In this document: in pieces, positions 8,602 to 18,171 of the stretch
How positions within the stretch are numbered: position 1 is the stretch's first letter
Layout: every line of letters starts with the position of its first letter
Assembly: GCA_041552775.1 (NCBI GenBank)
Contig: JBFEKH010000001.1
Location: forward strand, 62,001 to 126,000
DNA: 64,000 nt
Direction: 5' to 3'
Source: Allopontixanthobacter sp041552775
GTDB taxonomy: Bacteria > Pseudomonadota > Alphaproteobacteria > Sphingomonadales > Sphingomonadaceae
The notes under the pieces: generated by a model
Database searches by the model: none
Told to the model about the DNA's origin: nothing
Seen by the model: only the letters and a program-made list of their open reading frames with translations
Made by a program: the position numbers and the translations under genes

Positions 8602-9832
8602 CGCGCCTGCCTGCATTGGAATTGGCACCATGCTTGCCGATAATCGGCCCGAGATGCGCGAGCATCGCAGGCCAGCTCTGGTGATCGACAACATAGTGCC
8701 GCGCACTGGCCGCCATCAGCGCGGTGGGCGCGCTTTGCTTGATCAATGCCAGCGCGCGGGTGACCAGCGCATCGTCGGTGGCTTCGACCGCGAAATGAAC
8801 GCGGTCCTCGGCATCAATACCGGTCGCCGCTTCGGGTGTCAGCAGCACGGGCCGCGCCATCGCCATGGCTTCGAGGACCTTGTTCTGCACGCCGCGAGCG
8901 ATTTCCAGCGGCGCAATAACAATGTCCGCGGCGGCCAGGAATGGCCGCACATCGGGTACTTCGCCCCAAACACGTACGCCGCCCTGTCCATCCTGAGCCA
9001 TCAATTTCGGCACCGGCGCACGGCCGACGACATGGAACGCGGCACCGGGATGAAATTTGCGAATTTCAGGCAGCAACCGCCCGATCACCCGCTGTGCAGC
9101 GGCGACATTGGGCGCGTAATCCATCTGGCCGGTGAACACGAACTGCGGTCCAGTCGCGCGGGCCAGATCAGGATGCGGCTGCACGGACTGCGGATCAAAG
9201 AAATCCGCGTCGATGCCGTTGCATAATGCGATGGCATCATCGGCAAGGCTGGCCGGAATGCGCGATCGAAACAGCGCCGCCTCCGCTGGACTGACCAACA
9301 GTGTCCGGTCCGCCCGAGCAGCCAACCGGGCTTCCTCAGCCGCGAGCAGGATACCTTCGCGCGCATCGATCCAATTGCGCGGGAAGCTACCCGACCGGGC
9401 ATAGCTTTCGAACTTCGCGGAATCGACATCGCACAGGTCGATCACGACCCGGCCTGTAAAATCATCGGGCACATATTGGCCCATCTGGCCCGAAAAGACG
9501 AAAATCGTATCGATCGGGTTCGCGGCCAGCGTATCGCGGACCCAGCCATGCAGGCCCATATGGTCAAAGGCCGTCATGCTCACCGGCTTGCGGGCGACCA
9601 GCGCTTCGATCCCGGCCCTCGCCATGGACTTTCTGCGGCGGATCAGGCGGTGACTGGCGGATATTTCCGCAAGCAAGGGTTCATGCGCGATATCTCCGTC
9701 AGTATCGGCAAAACAGCCGACATGGACCTGTGCGAGATTTGCCAGCGCTTTCAGCAAATGATGCGAGCGGATCTTGTCACCCCGGTCGGGCAGGAAGGGG
9801 ATCCGGTGCGCCAGGAACAGGATCTCGCCCAT
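8591..9832 (-). CDS. XrtA-associated glycosyltransferase (TIGR03087-type)
   Basis: This is a 413-residue GT-B type glycosyltransferase. It begins MGEILFLAHRIPF, followed by DRGDKIRSHHLL, the signature start of the sugar-transferase subfamily of PEP-CTERM/EpsH1 loci. The C-terminal nucleotide-sugar region contains GVQNKVLEAMAMARPVL. It should add a sugar to the lipid-linked exopolysaccharide unit at the cytosolic face. The ATG at 9832 overlaps the FemAB stop as TGATG, which implies translational coupling. A longer frame to 9898 would run into that gene. Confidence 0.92.
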   Translation of the reverse strand: MGEILFLAHRIPFLPDRGDKIRSHHLLKALANLAQVHVGCFADTDGDIAHEPLLAEISASHRLIRRRKSMARAGIEALVARKPVSMTAFDHMGLHGWVRDTLAANPIDTIFVFSGQMGQYVPDDFTGRVVIDLCDVDSAKFESYARSGSFPRNWIDAREGILLAAEEARLAARADRTLLVSPAEAALFRSRIPASLADDAIALCNGIDADFFDPQSVQPHPDLARATGPQFVFTGQMDYAPNVAAAQRVIGRLLPEIRKFHPGAAFHVVGRAPVPKLMAQDGQGGVRVWGEVPDVRPFLAAADIVIAPLEIARGVQNKVLEAMAMARPVLLTPEAATGIDAEDRVHFAVEATDDALVTRALALIKQSAPTALMAASARHYVVDHQSWPAMLAHLGPIIGKHGANSNAGRRDAA

Positions 9833-10896
9833 CAGCCCAGCCCCTTGGCGATCAACGGACCCAACCGGTTGGCAATCGGCAGCGGCAAACGCTTCCATAG
9901 TTCGACCCGCGCGGAATAGGTATCGCTGGTGGGATCGATATTGCGTTTTTGCGTCCCCGGCGCGGCCCAGCTGGCATAGGCCAGCGCCTGCGGATCGAAA
10001 CCCCAGTTCTTCTTGTAATTGTATGGCCCGCCACCGGTTTTCGAACGCCCGAAATCGAACCGGGTGCAGCCCCGCCTCACGGCGTGCAGCATCAGCTGGA
10101 AATACATCACTTCATTGGCGCGCAAATGGCGTGCAGCAAAGGTCCCGCCGCCCCAATAGGGCATCACTGCGCCATCATGGTACAGCGAAAGCACGCTCGC
10201 CACGGGCGCGCCTTCGTGGCGGATGGTCAGGATATCGGCATCGTCCCCGAATGCATCGAGCACGGCATCGAACAGTGATCGCGGGAATACCGGCGTGCCC
10301 AGGTTCCGCACGCTTTCGGCATAGACGGCGTAATGCGCCTCCCGGTCTGCTTTGCTGCGGCCGGTTTCACTGGTCAGTTCCAGCTTCAGACCCTTGCGAA
10401 TCTCCGCGCGTTGCTTGCGCGGGATCGCCAGCAATTGCGCCTCTTCATCAGCCGCAAGATTGGTCACGAAGCCGCAATGGCTGATGGTGGTAATGTCCCA
10501 ACCGTCTGGCAGGACTCCGCCGCGCAGTTCAATTGTCTGGCAGGACAGACGCTCGGCCAATTCCTCTGCACGGCGGCATAGCGCAATTACGGTACGATCA
10601 TTCGCCGCCAGGACACCGCCGCCAACGGCAAAGCCGCTCGACACCAGCGCGCGTCCGAAGATCGGCGAGTGCACTTCGGTCAGCGGCAGCCACCCTGTAA
10701 CCTGCCCGGCCTTTTCCGCCACCAATCCGGTCGCCCGCTGGCCAGTGCCGCGTTCTACAGCGCGCAGCCATGCGGGCCGGTGAAACGGTGTTCCCCCAGC
10801 ATCCGCGACAAACCCTTCCACCCGCACGCATTCCCCTAGATCGCGCAGGTCGGCGATTGCGATGTTTTCAGCCGACAAGGGAAACGGCGCATTCAT
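9832..10896 (-). CDS. XrtA-associated FemAB-like protein
   Basis: This is a 354-residue double-GNAT protein of the FemAB/FemX family, the subfamily linked to XrtA/PEP-CTERM loci. FemAB enzymes move aminoacyl groups from aminoacyl-tRNA, or acyl groups, to cell-wall precursors. Here the likely acceptor is an exopolysaccharide intermediate, by inference from context. The second GNAT half shows ASVLSLYHDGAVMPYWGGG, then FDFGRSKTGGGPYNYKK, which is the family hallmark. The start overlaps the deacetylase stop as ATGA (10893-10896). Confidence 0.92.
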   Translation of the reverse strand: MNAPFPLSAENIAIADLRDLGECVRVEGFVADAGGTPFHRPAWLRAVERGTGQRATGLVAEKAGQVTGWLPLTEVHSPIFGRALVSSGFAVGGGVLAANDRTVIALCRRAEELAERLSCQTIELRGGVLPDGWDITTISHCGFVTNLAADEEAQLLAIPRKQRAEIRKGLKLELTSETGRSKADREAHYAVYAESVRNLGTPVFPRSLFDAVLDAFGDDADILTIRHEGAPVASVLSLYHDGAVMPYWGGGTFAARHLRANEVMYFQLMLHAVRRGCTRFDFGRSKTGGGPYNYKKNWGFDPQALAYASWAAPGTQKRNIDPTSDTYSARVELWKRLPLPIANRLGPLIAKGLG

Positions 10897-11858
10897 GCGT
10901 GCAGCCGATCAGACAGCGCGCGGGCATCTGCCAGGACATCAGTGTGTGTGTCTTCCAGCACCAATCCGGGCGCACTGCGGCCTTCACGATAGGCCAGCAA
11001 GTCCATCCGGCCCCAGCTGAAATCATGGACCAACTCGCGCAGCTTCGGCGCCATTTTGTCCAGATTGGTATAATGCCGCAGCCGTGATTTCATCGGCGCA
11101 CCCGGTACCCGCGGCTGATCGGGATCGATCTCCCACGGGTGGAAATAGAATACCGCTGGACGTTCATCCGTGCGGTTGACCTGCCGGATTGCCCAGCGCG
11201 AAAATGCGTAAGGCAGCACGCGGAAAAATCCGCCCCCGCCCGCTGCCAGTCGCTTGCCGCCCAGCATCGCCGTCGTCACCGGAATTTCCACCAGATCCGA
11301 CCACGGCAGCGGCTTGAAGGCAAAGCGCGGAGCCTGCCGCCAGCCATAATGGTCATGCGTCACCGGGGCGACGCTGGATGAATAGACATAGCCCTGGTCT
11401 GCCAGTTCCATATAAGCCCACGGCGTGCGGCTATCGATGGAGAAACTCGGTGCGCGGTACCCGGTAATGCGGGTCCCGCCGGCATCCTCCAGGATTTCGC
11501 GGGCCTTGCGCAGATCCTCACCGAATTCCTTGCGCGTGAAGTTGAAAACCCTGGCGTGGTCATATCCGTGGCTGGCCAACTCGTGCCCGGCCTCGACGAT
11601 CCGCCGCATCAAAGGGCCATGCCGCCGCGCCACCCAGCCCAGCGTGAAGAACGTCGCCTTGACCTCGGCTTCCGCAAACAGGTCGAGAATGCGCAGTACA
11701 TTGTCCTCAACTCGCATGGACAGCCCGTCCCAATCGCCGCGATCGATCACATTTTCGAACGCGCCGACCTGGAACCAGTCTTCGACATCGACCGAGAGAC
11801 CGTTGATGATCGGCTCGGCGCCGTGAACTTGGTCCAAAAGATTTAGCTGGTGAGCCAT
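10893..11858 (-). CDS. XrtA-associated polysaccharide deacetylase
   Basis: This is a NodB-type carbohydrate esterase of 321 residues, predicted to remove acetyl groups from the polymer. SVDVEDWFQ (22-30) provides the catalytic and metal-binding aspartates, and ASHGYDH (95-101) gives the two metal-binding histidines. RAPSFS further on is the typical motif 3. The ATG at 11858 is chosen because GAGGAAG sits at proper spacing before it; a start at 11897 would overlap the ATPase gene by 26 bases. No signal peptide is seen, as is usual for this XrtA-linked subfamily. Confidence 0.93.
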   Translation of the reverse strand: MAHQLNLLDQVHGAEPIINGLSVDVEDWFQVGAFENVIDRGDWDGLSMRVEDNVLRILDLFAEAEVKATFFTLGWVARRHGPLMRRIVEAGHELASHGYDHARVFNFTRKEFGEDLRKAREILEDAGGTRITGYRAPSFSIDSRTPWAYMELADQGYVYSSSVAPVTHDHYGWRQAPRFAFKPLPWSDLVEIPVTTAMLGGKRLAAGGGGFFRVLPYAFSRWAIRQVNRTDERPAVFYFHPWEIDPDQPRVPGAPMKSRLRHYTNLDKMAPKLRELVHDFSWGRMDLLAYREGRSAPGLVLEDTHTDVLADARALSDRLHA

Positions 11859-11871
11859 CGGGGTAACTTCC

Positions 11872-13059
11872 TCAGGCTGCTTCGCGCGGTTTTTCACCGC
11901 TTTCGATCCATTCGATCAGCATGGTGAGGACATGGCGCACGGTGCGTTCCTGTTCTTCGAGCCGCGCCTGCATCTTTTCCATCCGCTCTTCGAAACGGGC
12001 TTTGAGTTCGTGGGTGTGTTCAGCCGTTTTCTCGCCGTGATCAGCGCCCGCGAGTTCGACGACCGCCTGCTGCAATTCGGCGATCTGCGCGTCCCGCTCG
12101 GCCAGCATTCCTGCCAGCATCTCTGAGGTGATTTCCGGGGCCGCATACGAAACTGGCTCGCCTGAACGAACAGCATGCTTCACCGGACCGACAGCGGGCA
12201 CCGCGCGAACATCGGACTTTGTATCCCCCGCATCGCTGGAGAACGCATTATCGCTGGCCATTTCGTCCAGCACCGATGCAAGCATTTTGCTGTCGATCTC
12301 ACCGGTTTGTTCTACAGCACCAAGCAAGAGTAGCCGCGTCGCCACCTGGTTGACCCGGCGCGGAATACCGCCGGTCGCGGCATGGATTTCGGCAAACAAG
12401 CCGTCATCGAATTCCGGATTCCCTTCCCAACCGACACATTCGAGCCGGTGTTTGATGTAGGGTTCCACTTCGCCGATCTCCATCGCTTCGAGATGGTGCG
12501 AGGCGATCACGCGCTGGCGCAATTGTTCAAGATCGGCGTGCTCGGCCAAAACCTTGCGGAATTCCGGCTGGCCCAGCAGCAACAATTGCAGCAGCGGATG
12601 CGCGCCCAGCTGGAAGTTTGACAGCATGCGCAATTCTTCCAGCGCCTCAACCGACAGGTTCTGCGATTCGTCCACCACCAGCAGGCAGCGGCGCCCCTCG
12701 CGCGCTTCGGCATGCAGGAACGCTTCGATTGCGCTCAGCGCGGCGGCCTTGTCATGCCCGGCAATATCCAGCCCGAAGCTGTTGGCCGCGACATGGACCA
12801 GTTCCTCGCCGTCCAGATTGCTGGTGACCACCTGGCCCACAGTCATCCGTTCGAGATCGATCTTCTGCATCAGATGCGCGACCAGCGTGCTCTTGCCCGC
12901 GCCAACTTCGCCGGTGATGACGATGAAGCCTTCACCCTGCGCCATGCCGTAACCGAGATAGGACAGAGCCTTGCGGTGCGTCGCGCTTTCGAAATAGAAG
13001 CTCGGGTCCGGCGTCAGCTGGAACGGGCGCCCCGTCAGGCCATAGAATTCATCGAACAT
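11872..13059 (-). CDS. XrtA-associated ExeA-like AAA ATPase
   Basis: This is an ExeA/GspA-type AAA ATPase, 395 residues, of the PEP-CTERM-locus subfamily. Walker A is GEVGAGKS at 50-57 and Walker B is CLLVVDES at 125-132. Residues 310-385 form a Glu/Arg-rich predicted coiled coil (ERMEKMQARLEEQER). In ExeA-type systems such proteins energise assembly of envelope secretion machinery. Here it may drive polymer export or organise the kinase and Wzz complex, which is inference. It lies between the outer-membrane protein and deacetylase genes on the same strand. Confidence 0.92.
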   Translation of the reverse strand: MFDEFYGLTGRPFQLTPDPSFYFESATHRKALSYLGYGMAQGEGFIVITGEVGAGKSTLVAHLMQKIDLERMTVGQVVTSNLDGEELVHVAANSFGLDIAGHDKAAALSAIEAFLHAEAREGRRCLLVVDESQNLSVEALEELRMLSNFQLGAHPLLQLLLLGQPEFRKVLAEHADLEQLRQRVIASHHLEAMEIGEVEPYIKHRLECVGWEGNPEFDDGLFAEIHAATGGIPRRVNQVATRLLLLGAVEQTGEIDSKMLASVLDEMASDNAFSSDAGDTKSDVRAVPAVGPVKHAVRSGEPVSYAAPEITSEMLAGMLAERDAQIAELQQAVVELAGADHGEKTAEHTHELKARFEERMEKMQARLEEQERTVRHVLTMLIEWIESGEKPREAA

Positions 13060-13074
13060 GTGTAGCTCCCAAGC

Positions 13075-14751
13075 TCAAAAATCGTATCGCAGGCCCACCA
13101 GGGCCGAGGCTGCCGTGTAGTCCTGATTGGCCTCACTGCTGTCGAGATGGTCCAGCGCGAGCGCGGCCCGGGCGGACAACCCGCCAAACAGCTGGCGGCG
13201 ATAGGCAGCCGATGCACCCAGAGCGAGAACGTCGCCAGTGCTGTCAAACCCGCTATCAAGCCAATTGGCGTAGGTGTTGGCGGAGAAGCTGGCATTGCTG
13301 CCCAGTTCCCCGTCGAGGTAGAATGCGACCCAGTAATTCTCGTCCTGCAATCCGTTCGCTGCTGCCAGGATCGTGCCCGGAGCGGCAATGAAAGTGCGGC
13401 GGTCATACCCAGCACCAACGCCGGCATTGGCCCGGCCAAAATTGACCGAATAGCTCGCCGCGATCCCGCGCGAACGATAGGTGGCGGACCGGACCGAACC
13501 AAGCACGCCGCCCAGGCAATTGTTGCCTTCGGTGGCCGCGACACAGCCGCTTAAATCACCGGTCACTGCATTGCGCGTGGCGGCAAACTGGACCGGCAGA
13601 TTGGCGAGTGAATTATTGAGCTGGCTGCCAAAGCCGGAAATCGCATCATAGACCGAAACGCTCACCCCGGTGCGGCTGCTGGGCGCCCACGAGAAGGTAC
13701 CGTAATAGCTGGTCGAATCGTATCGGCGGCCGACATGCGCCTCCAGCGAAGTACGCGTACTTGGCCGCCAGACAACGCCGACATCCCAGATCAGGCCCGA
13801 TACGTCGTATGCCAATTGGCGCGGCTGACTGGTATCAGTCACGATCCGGCCATCACTGCCGATCACGGGATCGCCGTTGGAATCGAGCAGCGCATCGCGG
13901 CTGGAAATCTCGACATCTTCATAACCCACACCGGCGACCAGCGCCAAGCTCTGGCTGACCGGGACGGTTACGTCCGCACGAATATGGGCATCGCGGAGAC
14001 GCTGGTCGAAATTGGAAATATCTTCCTGATTATAGCCGCCGCCGATACCCAAACCGACCGGTAAAGGCGCACCCGGGCGGGCCCCGACATGGAACGCCGC
14101 AGATTGTGACAGGCTGTCGTCGAACGCATCCACCGGAACTGCGCCGCCGACAGTCAAGAATGTGTCCGGCGTGTCTACCTTGGTATAGCCAATGCGGTAG
14201 TTTGCATTGATTTCCACATCGCCCGCGCTGGTGTGCACGGTAGGCCCTGCAAAGGCGGAATAGATCGTGCTTGTTGCACCGTCCCCGGCCAGCGCGCCCA
14301 GAGTGCTGGCGCCATTGGCATCCACCCGCGTGCGAGCCGCCAATCCGCCCGCTTCGATTGTCAGCGCATTGGGTACGATGGTCGCATAGCCGCGTGCAAC
14401 GCCAGTCAAGGTGCCGGAATCTGCAGAATTGTCGTCATAGCCGATCGTGCGTTCGTAGCGCACCGAGACCGAACCACCATTGTTGCGGCCAGTGACCGAC
14501 GCATCGACGCCCACCGCGATTTGCGAAAATGTGACCACATCATCACCGGGCGACAGTTCTGCCACGACGATTTGCGATGCCTCGATATAGGGACTGATCT
14601 GGACGCCGCGTTCGCTGCGGCTGCCGCTTTCGCTGCCCTCGCTGCGCGCATCTCCGCCATCCTCGCCATAGCTGGAATCTTGTGCGAGGCCCGCGCCGGG
14701 CAGGCAGAATGCGGCGATCGCGCACATGCTCAGGAGTGTCTGGTGCCGCAT
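13075..14751 (-). CDS. XrtA-associated outer-membrane beta-barrel protein
   Basis: This is a 558-residue protein with an N-terminal Sec signal (MRHQTLLSMCAIAAFCLPG, cleavage near AGLAQ). The body alternates polar and aromatic residues and ends in LVGLRYDF, whose last Phe is a classic beta-barrel insertion signal. It matches the PEP-CTERM-associated outer-membrane family (TIGR03016-like) and is the best candidate for the export pore or a barrel partner of the export lipoprotein. Seven bases separate it from the upstream kinase gene and 15 from the ATPase gene. Confidence 0.9.
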   Translation of the reverse strand: MRHQTLLSMCAIAAFCLPGAGLAQDSSYGEDGGDARSEGSESGSRSERGVQISPYIEASQIVVAELSPGDDVVTFSQIAVGVDASVTGRNNGGSVSVRYERTIGYDDNSADSGTLTGVARGYATIVPNALTIEAGGLAARTRVDANGASTLGALAGDGATSTIYSAFAGPTVHTSAGDVEINANYRIGYTKVDTPDTFLTVGGAVPVDAFDDSLSQSAAFHVGARPGAPLPVGLGIGGGYNQEDISNFDQRLRDAHIRADVTVPVSQSLALVAGVGYEDVEISSRDALLDSNGDPVIGSDGRIVTDTSQPRQLAYDVSGLIWDVGVVWRPSTRTSLEAHVGRRYDSTSYYGTFSWAPSSRTGVSVSVYDAISGFGSQLNNSLANLPVQFAATRNAVTGDLSGCVAATEGNNCLGGVLGSVRSATYRSRGIAASYSVNFGRANAGVGAGYDRRTFIAAPGTILAAANGLQDENYWVAFYLDGELGSNASFSANTYANWLDSGFDSTGDVLALGASAAYRRQLFGGLSARAALALDHLDSSEANQDYTAASALVGLRYDF

Positions 14752-14757
14752 GGGTGG

Positions 14758-15798
14758 TTACCCCTCGTAACCGTAATAGGAGCCAAATTTCCGGCCGCTC
14801 GGGCTGAAATTTGTGGCATTCAACAGGAGCTTGATGTCCGCGCAGGCGGACAGCAGCTGGATTGCATCCTCCAGCGCGCTCTGACCCGAACTGTCGGCCC
14901 GGGCGACCAACACCGCCTGCCCCACATGTTTGGCCAGCTCTGCTGCGGGCGAGGCCGAAAGCGCGGGCGGGCTGTCGAAAATGACGATCCGGTTGGGCGC
15001 GCCGACAGTCAGCCGGTCCATGACTTCAGATGTCCGGCTGCTGCTGAGATATTCGCTGTCATAGGCGGTCTGGTTGCCCGCTGGCAGGACCCACAGGCCG
15101 GGAATATCGGTCCCGATCACCAGGTTTTCCGGCTTCAGCGAAGGATCGGCGAGGCAATCCATCAGGCCCGGCGCCTTGGGCAGCCCAAGAGTGGAAAGGA
15201 TCGACGGCTTGGCGAAATCGGCATCGACCAGCAGCACTTCGCTGTCACGCTCTGCCGCCATGGCGATGGCGAGATTGGTGGCACAGAAGGTCTTGCCTTC
15301 GCCCGGAAGCGGCGAACAGATCAGCACACGGCGCGATTTGGCAGTGCCGCGTTCGCGCGCAGCGGACAGGATCTGCCGCTTTACGATGCGGAATTCCTCA
15401 ATCAGTGCAGTGACCGCACCTTCCGGCACGATCATGCCCTGGTCGCGTAGATGTTCACGGTCGACAGGATGGCGCGTCCCCGACAATTTGACGCCGCCGA
15501 CATCGGTGTCGATGGTGACTTCGGAAGGCAGAACGGCCACCGATGCGGTCGGCGCAGTGGGCGGCGCAGGGGTCGCCTCTGGTCCAGCAGCGGGCTCAGC
15601 TTCGGCTGGCTGCTGGCGAACGCGTGCACGTTTCATTGGCGGATCGGCCAGCTTGCGCGGAACCGGAGGGGCCTTGAACGGGTCCAGCCCGAACGTGCCG
15701 CTTGCCCGCTCGAACAGCGATGAAGTCCCGCGCTCGGGCTTGTTGCCCGGCGCGCCCGATTTTGAACCAGGTACAGGGATTTTTCTATGTTCAGTCAT
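14758..15798 (-). CDS. XrtA-associated tyrosine autokinase
   Basis: This is a BY-kinase (CpsD/CapB/Wzc C-domain type) of 346 residues. The first 90 residues are a Pro/Ala-rich linker. The P-loop is SPLPGEGKT near 162-170, and LLVDADF supplies the Walker A' aspartate. The C-terminal tail holds a short tyrosine cluster (FGSYYGYEG), the expected autophosphorylation site. It works with the separate Wzz-like protein encoded just upstream (10-base gap) to control polymer length. Phosphorylation itself is inferred from the family. Confidence 0.93.
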   Translation of the reverse strand: MTEHRKIPVPGSKSGAPGNKPERGTSSLFERASGTFGLDPFKAPPVPRKLADPPMKRARVRQQPAEAEPAAGPEATPAPPTAPTASVAVLPSEVTIDTDVGGVKLSGTRHPVDREHLRDQGMIVPEGAVTALIEEFRIVKRQILSAARERGTAKSRRVLICSPLPGEGKTFCATNLAIAMAAERDSEVLLVDADFAKPSILSTLGLPKAPGLMDCLADPSLKPENLVIGTDIPGLWVLPAGNQTAYDSEYLSSSRTSEVMDRLTVGAPNRIVIFDSPPALSASPAAELAKHVGQAVLVARADSSGQSALEDAIQLLSACADIKLLLNATNFSPSGRKFGSYYGYEG

Positions 15799-15808
15799 AT
15801 CCTGCCCC

Positions 15809-17329
15809 TCACGCCACCATTCCGCGCTGGACGAATTCCACCACGATCAGGATCACGGTAAGTCCGCCCAATGCCGCAGAACCGGCCGTGAATTTCCGTA
15901 TTCCCCTGCGCTGCACTTCGCGTGCTGCATCGGTCAGCGATGTTGAAATCGCGCCCAGCACCGGCAGGCCGATGGAACGCTGCATTTTGGCTGTCGTGGC
16001 AAAGGTCGATCGCAAATGACCAATCACGAAAGCCCCGCCGATCCCTGCGCCGATCCCGGCAATCAGCACACCGATCAGCAGCAAGGGCCGATTGGGCGCA
16101 GCGGGTATACGCGGCGTGGTGGGCGGATCGATTACTTCGAATTTGAACGAGCTGCGTTCACTGGCGGCATCGCCGCGCAGTTTCAGCTGCTCGCGGTCCT
16201 TCAGCAATTCGTCATAGCTCTTGCGCAGGACTTCGTAATCGCGGCTGATCCGGTTGGCTTCCGCCGCCGCTGCAGGCTCGCTCGCCTGATTGGCGGTCAG
16301 CGATGACAACTCGGACTGCAAAGCGGCCTTGCGCGCCACCAGCGACTGGACATTCGCTTCGCGCTCAGCCCGGATGGAAACCATCGAGCTATACGCAGGA
16401 TTGGGGGTTCCGCTGGCATTCGGACCTTCATTGGCTGACTGTTTTTGCAGCAAGGCGACCTGGCGTTTGAGCGCGATAATGTCGGGATGGCTATCGGTCA
16501 GGCCCTTCGCCTGCGCCGTGGCAAGTTGGGACTGGACCTGCATCAGCGCGCCGCGCGCGCCGCCAGCTTCGCCCGGTCCGGAGAGGGTCCGGGGCGTGCC
16601 GGCCAATTGGCCGTTAATTGCCGCCAGCGCGCTTTGCGCAGCGGCCAGATCGGCATCGACGCCGCGCGTTTCACTGCGCAGGTTCTGCAATTTGGCCGAC
16701 AGGGCATCGCTGCCGCCGATCAGCTCGGGGTTCTGCGCTTCGAAGACCAGACGCTTCTGCTCGGCCGCTTCCAGATCGCGTTTGCGCAGCTCCAGTTGCT
16801 GGTCGAGAAACACAATGGTTTCAGCCACATCGCCCCGGTCACCCGCAATGTTTTCCTCGCGGAAGATGTCGATCAGTTTCTGGATCACGTCTTGTGCCAG
16901 CGCGGCATTTTCGCTGTCGGACAGGTCGCTGTTGCCAACCTTCGCGGTCAGTTCGAACAGATTGTTCTCTTCGCTCTTGATCGTCACATTCTTGGTCAGC
17001 GTGGCAATGGCGCTATCCATCGCGCGCTGGCTGGTGATGCCTTCGCCCAGCTTGGTCGAACGGATCACCTTTTCCAGATTGACCGAGCTCGACAGGGTCT
17101 GGCGCACGCGGTTGATATCACGTTCGCCTTCACCCTGAATGCCGATCTGCTTGCTGAACACGTCGTCCAGCTGGACATAAATGCGCGCCTGCGATTCGTA
17201 GGAATTGGGGATCATCGCGACCACCAGCCAACCCAGGATGCACACCCCCCAGGCGATGGCGAGCGCCAGCCACTTGCGGTGCCAGACCGAGTGGGCTGCG
17301 GCCCTGAGTTCTTCGAAGACTTCGTTCAT
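15809..17329 (-). CDS. XrtA-associated polysaccharide chain length determinant (Wzz-like)
   Basis: This is a 506-residue inner-membrane co-polymerase of the PCP family. A membrane helix lies at about 20-40 (AIAWGVCILGWLVVAMIP). A long periplasmic coiled-coil region covers about 150-410, and two helices follow near 430-455 and 480-500. PP-x-TPRIPAAPNRP before the second helix is the Wzz proline-rich motif. It sets exopolysaccharide chain length together with the autokinase. The gene is 16 bases after the export lipoprotein gene on the same strand. Confidence 0.94.
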   Translation of the reverse strand: MNEVFEELRAAAHSVWHRKWLALAIAWGVCILGWLVVAMIPNSYESQARIYVQLDDVFSKQIGIQGEGERDINRVRQTLSSSVNLEKVIRSTKLGEGITSQRAMDSAIATLTKNVTIKSEENNLFELTAKVGNSDLSDSENAALAQDVIQKLIDIFREENIAGDRGDVAETIVFLDQQLELRKRDLEAAEQKRLVFEAQNPELIGGSDALSAKLQNLRSETRGVDADLAAAQSALAAINGQLAGTPRTLSGPGEAGGARGALMQVQSQLATAQAKGLTDSHPDIIALKRQVALLQKQSANEGPNASGTPNPAYSSMVSIRAEREANVQSLVARKAALQSELSSLTANQASEPAAAAEANRISRDYEVLRKSYDELLKDREQLKLRGDAASERSSFKFEVIDPPTTPRIPAAPNRPLLLIGVLIAGIGAGIGGAFVIGHLRSTFATTAKMQRSIGLPVLGAISTSLTDAAREVQRRGIRKFTAGSAALGGLTVILIVVEFVQRGMVA

Positions 17330-17345
17330 TGCCTGGGCCAGTCTC

Positions 17346-17990
17346 TCAGAACATGCTTTCCGGGATGATGATCACATCGCCCGGCATCAACATCACATTG
17401 GCTTCGCTGCTGCCCTTTTTGAGCAGGTCGCCCAACCGCAGCGCATATTCCTTCTGGCTGCCCGCCTGCTTGTCGAAGCGGATCAGCTTGGCCCGGTTAC
17501 CCGCGGCAAATTCGGACAATCCGCCCACCGCGATCATCGCGTCGAGTACGGTCATGTTGGCGCGATAAGGAATGGAGGCTGGCTTTTCAGTCGCTCCGAC
17601 AACACGGATCTGCTGGCTAAAAGTACCTGCGAATTTGTTGACCATGACCGAAACCAGCGGTTCTTCGATGTATTGCGACAATTGCAGGCGAATATCCTGC
17701 GCCAGCATGGACGGGGTCTTGCCCACAGCGGGCATATCGGTGACCAGCGGCGTGGTAACCCTGCCATCGGGGCGGACCTGGATTTTCTCCGCACCCAGCT
17801 CGGGATTGCGCCATACATGGATGGTCAGTTCATCGAGCGGACCGATGATATATTCCTCGCCCGGCCCTTCCTGCATCGCCACGAAGGACGCAGGCGGCAG
17901 CTGTGTGCCTCCCCCGGCCGCACAGCCAGACAGGGCGAGTGATAGAATGGCACTACTAGCCAGCAATCGGGGAAATTTGGTACTCGGCAT
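17346..17990 (-). CDS. XrtA-associated polysaccharide export lipoprotein (Wza/BexD-like)
   Basis: This is an outer-membrane export lipoprotein of 214 residues. The signal peptide ends in the lipobox LSGC (20-23), so Cys23 is lipidated. An N-terminal poly_export domain (YIIGPLDELTIHVW) is followed by a SLBB domain. The ATG at 17990 has AAGGA nine bases upstream and gives a proper lipoprotein signal; a start at 18050 would bury it. It is the first gene of the run that leads through to the amidotransferase gene at 5131. Confidence 0.94.
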   Translation of the reverse strand: MPSTKFPRLLASSAILSLALSGCAAGGGTQLPPASFVAMQEGPGEEYIIGPLDELTIHVWRNPELGAEKIQVRPDGRVTTPLVTDMPAVGKTPSMLAQDIRLQLSQYIEEPLVSVMVNKFAGTFSQQIRVVGATEKPASIPYRANMTVLDAMIAVGGLSEFAAGNRAKLIRFDKQAGSQKEYALRLGDLLKKGSSEANVMLMPGDVIIIPESMF

Positions 17991-18121
17991 CGATGCGCAT
18001 CCTTGCCTGTGGTGCAGGCGAACAAGCGGAACACGGGAGCTACCCGACATTCCGCGCCTACGGGTCAGACAAGCATCCTCGCTAAAAAGGGTGAATATAC
18101 CGTTAGTATTATCGGGTTCGT

Positions 18122-18141
18122 GCGGGCTTTTACGCGCCCGC
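18122..18141 (-). terminator. Hairpin after the PLP decarboxylase gene (possible terminator)
   Basis: GCGGGC-N8-GCCCGC forms a perfect 6-bp stem about 30 bases past the decarboxylase stop, between it and the export lipoprotein gene. There is no clear U-run, so it may be a weak terminator or only a processing structure. The rest of the 17991-18171 gap, read on the minus strand, contains an AT-rich stretch (TAATAC, TATATT) that may hold the promoter of the XrtA run. Confidence 0.35.
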
Positions 18142-18171
18142 TCCCAAACCGGGACAGCGCAGGGTCAAAGG